From Daucus carota subsp. sativus (lineage: Eukaryota > Streptophyta > Magnoliopsida > Apiales > Apiaceae), in NCBI RefSeq assembly GCF_001625215.2, contig NC_030387.2, forward strand, positions 37,037,606 to 37,101,605: a DNA stretch of 64,000 nucleotides, given 5' to 3'. Below, piece after piece: positions 59,555-64,000 of this stretch. The position numbers and the translations under genes are program-made. The notes below the pieces were generated by a model. That model saw only the letters and a list, made by a program, of their open reading frames with translations. It did no database searches and was not told the origin of the DNA. The first letter of the stretch is position 1. Every line of letters starts with the position of its first letter.

Positions 59555-60178
59555 AACCTGCAACATGTGCAAACACATTGTTGCCGAATTTGGCTCACCG
59601 TTTCAGAGAAGCAACTAGGGGAGGTGCAAGCTCCTCATCCTCTGTCCCCAACCGCACAAACATACCTGACCCGCTTTTTGTGCAAGTTGTTCGCCATGCT
59701 CTCACTAATGCACAAGCAAACCCGAGTCATTTCCAACAACAATTGGATAATGCAGAGTTGGAAGGTCTTGCTAGGAACCTTCTCGAGGTTTCTAATCCGG
59801 AGAGTCAAGGCACCTTCAACTCTATTTTCTTCAGGGAGGTTGTGAACGTTGTCACGACAATCATGACCGACATTTGCAACAAATACGAGGCTGGAACCCA
59901 AGCTGTAAGTAGATAAGTGTAAAATTTGCAACAAATATATATATGTTACTTGATATTGTTACTTGATACTTGATATTTGCAACAAAAATATATATGTTAC
60001 TTGATATTGTTACTTGATACTTGATACTTGATATTTGCAACAAATTTGCAACAAATATATATATGTTACTTGATATTGTATAATTTGTTTTGAACTGAAT
60101 TAAGATTGTAATTTGCAATTTATAAGTTATTGATGGTTTGTGGATATAAATGGCAATGAAAATGAAACTTTTTTGTGT

Positions 60179-60252
<74 letters not shown>

Positions 60253-60472
60253 GTGTGTGTGCAGTGTATGTATATGTTTCATGTCTGTATAAGTATTATA
60301 GTACTAAATTTTCTAATTTAATGTGCATATAGATCGACATATATGGTGATGGCATATAAATTTTTAATTATTGCAGGCAATTGCGGAGGCAACTAAGGAT
60401 ATCACCGATGGTGAGAGTTCGGAGAATGACATTGATGGGGATGATGATGGTGATGGCGATGAGGAAGATTGA
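59555..60472 (+). CDS. Spliced gene of unknown function inside CACTA element
   Basis: Two coding exons are clear. The first is open from about 59555, after a GTAG that may be an acceptor, to 59904. The second runs 60377-60472. They join in phase 0 across a GT-AG intron. The product includes LPNLAHRFREATRGGASSSS, then DPLFVQVVRHALTNAQANP, NAELEGLARNLLEVSN and EVVNVVTTIMTDICNKYEAG, and ends in an acidic tail of repeated aspartate and glycine. There is no ATG in this frame in the visible exon, so the start lies in an upstream exon I could not place. I do not recognise the family. An intact frame and splice sites suggest recent selection or recent capture. The intron holds TTACTTGATA-type repeats and a (TA)n run. 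Confidence 0.55.
59924..60080 (+). repeat. Short tandem repeats in CACTA gene intron
   Basis: TTTGCAACAAATATATATAT and TGTTACTTGATATTG units alternate three times with small length changes. Confidence 0.8.
60183..60250 (+). repeat. (TA)n microsatellite
   Basis: About 34 TA units in the intron of the CACTA internal gene. Likely length-variable. Confidence 0.92.
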
Positions 60473-61565
60473 AGTGAAGCTACCTAGCTAGATGCATTAT
60501 TGGTAGGGATGCTTATTTTGTTAAAACATTGCTTTTGGCTTTTGATTGTTCAGCTGTAACGTATATGATTGTTGGTTTTTGTTGGCTTTTGGGTGATTGT
60601 TCAGCTGTAACATTTATGTCGTACTGAATTTTATAACTGTTCTTGTTTAAATATATGAATGCTTGTTGGCTTTTAAATTGTGTCGTACTGAATTTTGATG
60701 GATCTGATTCTTGATTTTGGTTTTCAAATTGGATATTGTATGTGCATTGTTGGTTTGGTAAAATAACAGGGATATGGTATAGTTTACAATGTAAATACTG
60801 CATTTTTTTGAAATTTTATCTCCAGAAAACCGACCAAATTTGCTCATTTCCGACCAAGAATGGTAAAAAAAACCCAGAAAACCGACTAGATGTATACATT
60901 TCCGACCAAATTCATATCTTAAAACCCAGAAAAACGACCAACTCATTTCTGACCAACTCATTTCCGACCATGTGTATGTAATTTGGGTGGTCGGTTTTAG
61001 ACCAGAAGCTCCCCCAATGGACCCTGAAAGCCATTTCCGACCAACTTATTTCCGACCACTGTGTGGTCGGTTTTAGAACAGAAGCTCCCCTAATGGTCCC
61101 TGAAAGCCATTTCCGACCAATTCATTTCCGACCACTATGTGGTCGGTTTTAGACCAGAAGCTCATCCAATGGGTCCTGAAAAGGCATTTCCGACCGACTC
61201 ATTTCCGACCACAATGTGGTCGTTTTTACAACTGGGCCCCACAACTGAGCCCTGAACTTCTTTACCGACCAACACATTTCCGACCGTCATTGGTCGGTTT
61301 TGAGACAATCCACGTGTATGACACGTCAACGGTGGGCCAGATTTATCTGATACAATCCACGTGTATATGGACATGGAAACACATTTCCGACCGACACAAT
61401 CGGTCGGTTTTATAACTCATTTCGGACCGATACGTCATTTCCGACTCGGTTTAAAGGGACCGACGTGGTCGGTCGGTCGGTGGTCGGAAATGACCTCAAA
61501 ACCGACCGATTTTGCTTATTTCCGACCGATTTTGGCGGTCGGAAATGCCCGCTTTTCTTGTAGTG

Positions 61566-62878
61566 TATCATTATATGCAGGACAAACATTTTACATTTAT
61601 ATATATGGAAGCCTGGAAGGTGAATTAGTTTTAACTCAGCTGTGCAGCTCATTGTTACTTTATGGAGTATAACCTAAACTGATTTTCAACTTAAGTCATT
61701 AACCGACCTTATAAGTCTACAGCCAAAGGATCGTTGAATATAGTTACCTTATCACTTAGGTACAACTTAGCAAAATTCCTCTAAAATCTTAAAATATTAG
61801 AAGTAATGATTATCATGAGTTCGGTTGCACATAATATGATTCTGGTTGAAAATAATTTTTGACAAGAAAAACGAATTTAGATAGTCGAAAATAATTTATT
61901 TTCAATATATTTTTCGACTAATCTATCTTCGACCGGTTATGAATGGTCGAAAATATTAAATAGCCAAAAATTATGTGTTTGTTCTTTTTCAAATTAGTTG
62001 AGGGGCTTCTACTAGTTTTTCTCCAGTGGGAAATCCCAAACCCATTTGTTTTTTTTAGTTTTGTTGATTTTCTTTAGAGAAAACCTAATTTTTTTGGATG
62101 TTCATGTTTCCATTTTTTTGGAGTTGGTTGTTTTCTCTCCTTTTTTAATGTTTCGTTATATTTTTGTTTATTTATACTTGGATTTATTTAATGTTGAATA
62201 TGTTGAGAATGATTTTATTGATGTTTTTGGGATTCAGAAAGCCTGTGTTAAATCCGAGCCAGTGTTAATTATGACAAGAGCTCACCTTTCACAGCTAAAG
62301 ATTGTTCATCCGTCAAAGGTTTACACGTTCGACATAGCTATAACTAGTATCTGGCATGTACATAGCTGGGTGCCGCTCCTTCGATCTCAGTTTAAGCGGT
62401 AACGATTTTCGAATACTGGTTTAGTAATGATTTTTATGTGATAAGGTCAAGTGTGATGTTGCTGGTTTTTGTTGGTGCAATTTGGATCGCTTGGAGTATC
62501 TTTGATTTCATTTTTCTTAAATTCTTTAAATCAAATGATCAAAAAACAAAACAACTAATTATTTTTAATATGTTATTTGTTTTCCAAGTTTGTATGGACA
62601 ATTGAGAGTTCATCCTGACTATATTTTATTCTGATCAATGAAAGAGCTTTTCTGGGAAAAAAAACGATTTAAATAAGATAAGCGTACCTCATAGTTCATA
62701 CTATAATACTATTAATGAGAGGAGAACACAACATGACTAGTCTTGAATACTTAAGTTTCATTCCCCTGAAACCGTGTCACTTCACTTGACATGAAAAAAA
62801 CTGAATATAAGGGAAAATATCAGAGGATGCATGTTTAATTACTTAATTACAATAAGCATACTGGTAAAGCTCAAGTCA
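61566..62878. other. Intergenic before HIPP gene
   Basis: AT-rich. A TCGAAAATA / TATTTTCGACTA patch at about 61880-61960 looks like MITE debris. The frame at 62046-62402 has a hydrophobic N-terminal half that is only T-rich DNA, and I do not support it as a gene. The HIPP 3' UTR lies at the right edge. Confidence 0.4.
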
Positions 62879-63753
62879 TCACATAATGGAACAAGCATTA
62901 GGGTTATCATCACTAAACATATGAGTAATCTTCTCGTCTGTAGCATTCGAAGGAGGAACAGCCTGAGTCACGTTTCTGACAAAGCCAGCAGGAGCCCTCT
63001 TGTCATAAGCTCCAGCAACATAGGGATATGATACTAAGTTGTATGGTATATATGGCCAGAACTCTGCTCTCTTCCCTGTGCTCTTTACTCTCTTCAACAC
63101 TTTGTTCGGATCAACGTATCCGCTCACTGTCACTCGGCTCTGCTTCCGGTTGACATCCAGATTTTTTACCCCTACACGACATTCAAATGTTTCGATGGTC
63201 AGTCACAGAAATTTAAATACTCGTTTGCAATTTATCATATATTTGAAAGACTGTGTACATCTTGCCCTTCCTAGATACTGCGACAAGTTATTATACAATC
63301 GAGTCTTCCACAAGAAGGAAGAAAAATTGAGGGATACAACTTGAAGAACAAGTTCTCTATTTGACTCATGTTAAAATATGGAAAAAAGGTTAAGCCTTTA
63401 TCTTATTCTTCTTGGAAGATCATGATGCAAAATTTGCATGAAAAGAAAGATTTTCTATAATTGCCTAGCTCAAAGTGAAAAAAAATCGTATAAGTAGAAA
63501 TAGTATTAACTAATCATCAAAATTCAAATATACCGGTACAGAAGAATCTGCAGGCTCTGCATGATGTATTATTTCAGGTATATTCATTTGCCTGACTTTT
63601 TTTTCTCCGGCCTCTTAGAACGCAAAATTTATCTAATGCATGACAAACAATCTTACACACACACAGTAATAGTCTACCTTTCATGGTTTTGACAGCGTTC
63701 TTAACTCTTCTTTCGCAGCCATCACAGTCCATTTTCACCTTGATCTCAACTGT
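62879..63753 (-). CDS. Heavy-metal-associated isoprenylated protein (partial, exons 2-3)
   Basis: Two exons on the minus strand, 63753-63678 and 63171-62879, join in phase 1 and encode 122 residues after an AG acceptor. The first exon would lie beyond the window's right end, so the start is missing. An HMA domain begins TVEIKVKMDCDGCERRVKNA, with the metal-binding CDGC pair, and continues KNLDVNRKQSRVTVSGYVDP and NKVLKRVKS. The later part, EFWPYIPYNLVSYPYVAGAY followed by DKRAPAGFVRNV, and the ending FSDDNPNACSIM are typical of the plant HIPP20/22-like group. CSIM is a CaaX farnesylation site, so a membrane or nuclear location is likely. The family binds metals such as copper or cadmium and is linked to metal tolerance. 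Confidence 0.93.
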
Positions 63754-64000
63754 CTGAGAAAGAAAAAACAACTCGTTCAGTTTACACAGTGACGGAACCA
63801 GAATTTCTACAAAACCAAAGCTAAATTTATTATCACTAATTTTTGGATGTAAGTTGGGCTTAATATATATTTTCCACCAACTTCCATCTAAAAACAAGAG
63901 TTTGGGAAAAAACATTTCCGTAAAATTTTGAAATTCAGTCGGAACTGCAGCCTGGACTACCGAATTCTGAAGGGAGCTAGATGGAAGATGATGAGAGTAG
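63754..64000. other. HIPP intron 1 (start of gene outside window)
   Basis: No sequence resembling the usual HIPP first exon (MGALxxxS...) occurs in the 247 bases before the window end, so this is intron and exon 1 lies outside. Frames on it have no family character. Confidence 0.55.

Larger units (their letters stand above)
56751..61565 (+). mobile_element. CACTA-type element with internal gene
   Basis: The right end reads TTTTCTTGTAGTG (61553-61565), the reverse complement of a CACTACAAGAAAA terminus. TTTCCGACC and GGTCGG words repeat many times at about 56752-57110 and 60826-61556, the subterminal repeats bound by CACTA transposases. A palindrome, ATTTCCGACCGATTTTGGCG followed by GTCGGAAAT, occurs at both ends (56752 and 61518) in the same orientation. 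The left CACTA motif itself is missing, so that end is truncated or rearranged. No DDE transposase is seen, so this copy is non-autonomous. Confidence 0.75.

Noticed and set aside
60736..61672. Several frames with FRPTHFRP-like repeats
   Set aside because: They are translations of the CACTA subterminal TTTCCGACC repeats.
62046..62402. 118-residue frame near the right end
   Set aside because: The first half is T-rich DNA read as a hydrophobic stretch. The second half looks a little protein-like but has no recognised family or splice context.
1..64000. CRISPR arrays, bacterial operons, rRNA genes, intact tRNA genes
   Set aside because: None seen. The sequence is plant nuclear DNA; the regular repeats found are transposon or microsatellite repeats.

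Overview
This is nuclear DNA from a flowering plant, most likely a eudicot. The genes carry GT-AG introns, are well separated, have TATA boxes and AATAAA signals, and encode plant-specific families. The DNA between them is AT-rich and packed with small transposons. I cannot name the species from the sequence alone.

Host genes, left to right: a small C2-domain protein of the CAR type (3453-5215, +); a four-EF-hand calmodulin-like protein (8080-8508, -); a two-EF-hand polcalcin (14392-14640, +); an acylation-ready receptor-like cytoplasmic kinase in six exons (15478-18873, -); a two-dsRBM double-stranded RNA-binding protein whose introns are loaded with transposons (22395-30560, +); an ARM-repeat protein of the U-box-less PUB type (32705-35315, +); a secreted proline-rich protein with a GPI-like tail (36492-36956, -); a small membrane-anchored protein of unknown role (39535-40023, +); a trihelix-like putative transcription factor (41654-42769, -); a 12-exon pyridoxal kinase of the SOS4 type (43816-52340, +); and the last two exons of a heavy-metal-associated isoprenylated protein (62879-63753, -), whose first exon lies past the window end. 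Three of the first four genes concern calcium or calcium-dependent membrane binding, but nothing shows that they are co-regulated.

Mobile elements form the rest. A foldback element at 891-2268 carries a nested hAT MITE with an exact 8-bp target duplication. A Mutator-like element at 8806-13358, with a 10-bp target duplication, encloses an apparent Helitron (about 9011-13150) that is itself built from repeats. hAT MITEs sit in introns of the kinase and dsRNA-binding genes. Two broken Copia remnants lie in the dsRNA-binding gene. From 54424 to 61565 there are two CACTA-type elements. One is truncated and sits between two apparently identical 443-bp direct repeats. The other has no visible left end and holds a spliced gene of unknown function and a 165-bp tandem repeat.

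The points most worth a second look are three consecutive GC-AG introns in the pyridoxal kinase gene, a probable unlisted last exon of the dsRNA-binding gene 3 kb downstream of an apparent stop, the 443-bp duplication around the CACTA end, and the gene cargo in both CACTA elements. All exon boundaries were placed by eye from splice consensus, reading frame and family similarity recalled from memory. No alignment or database search was run.
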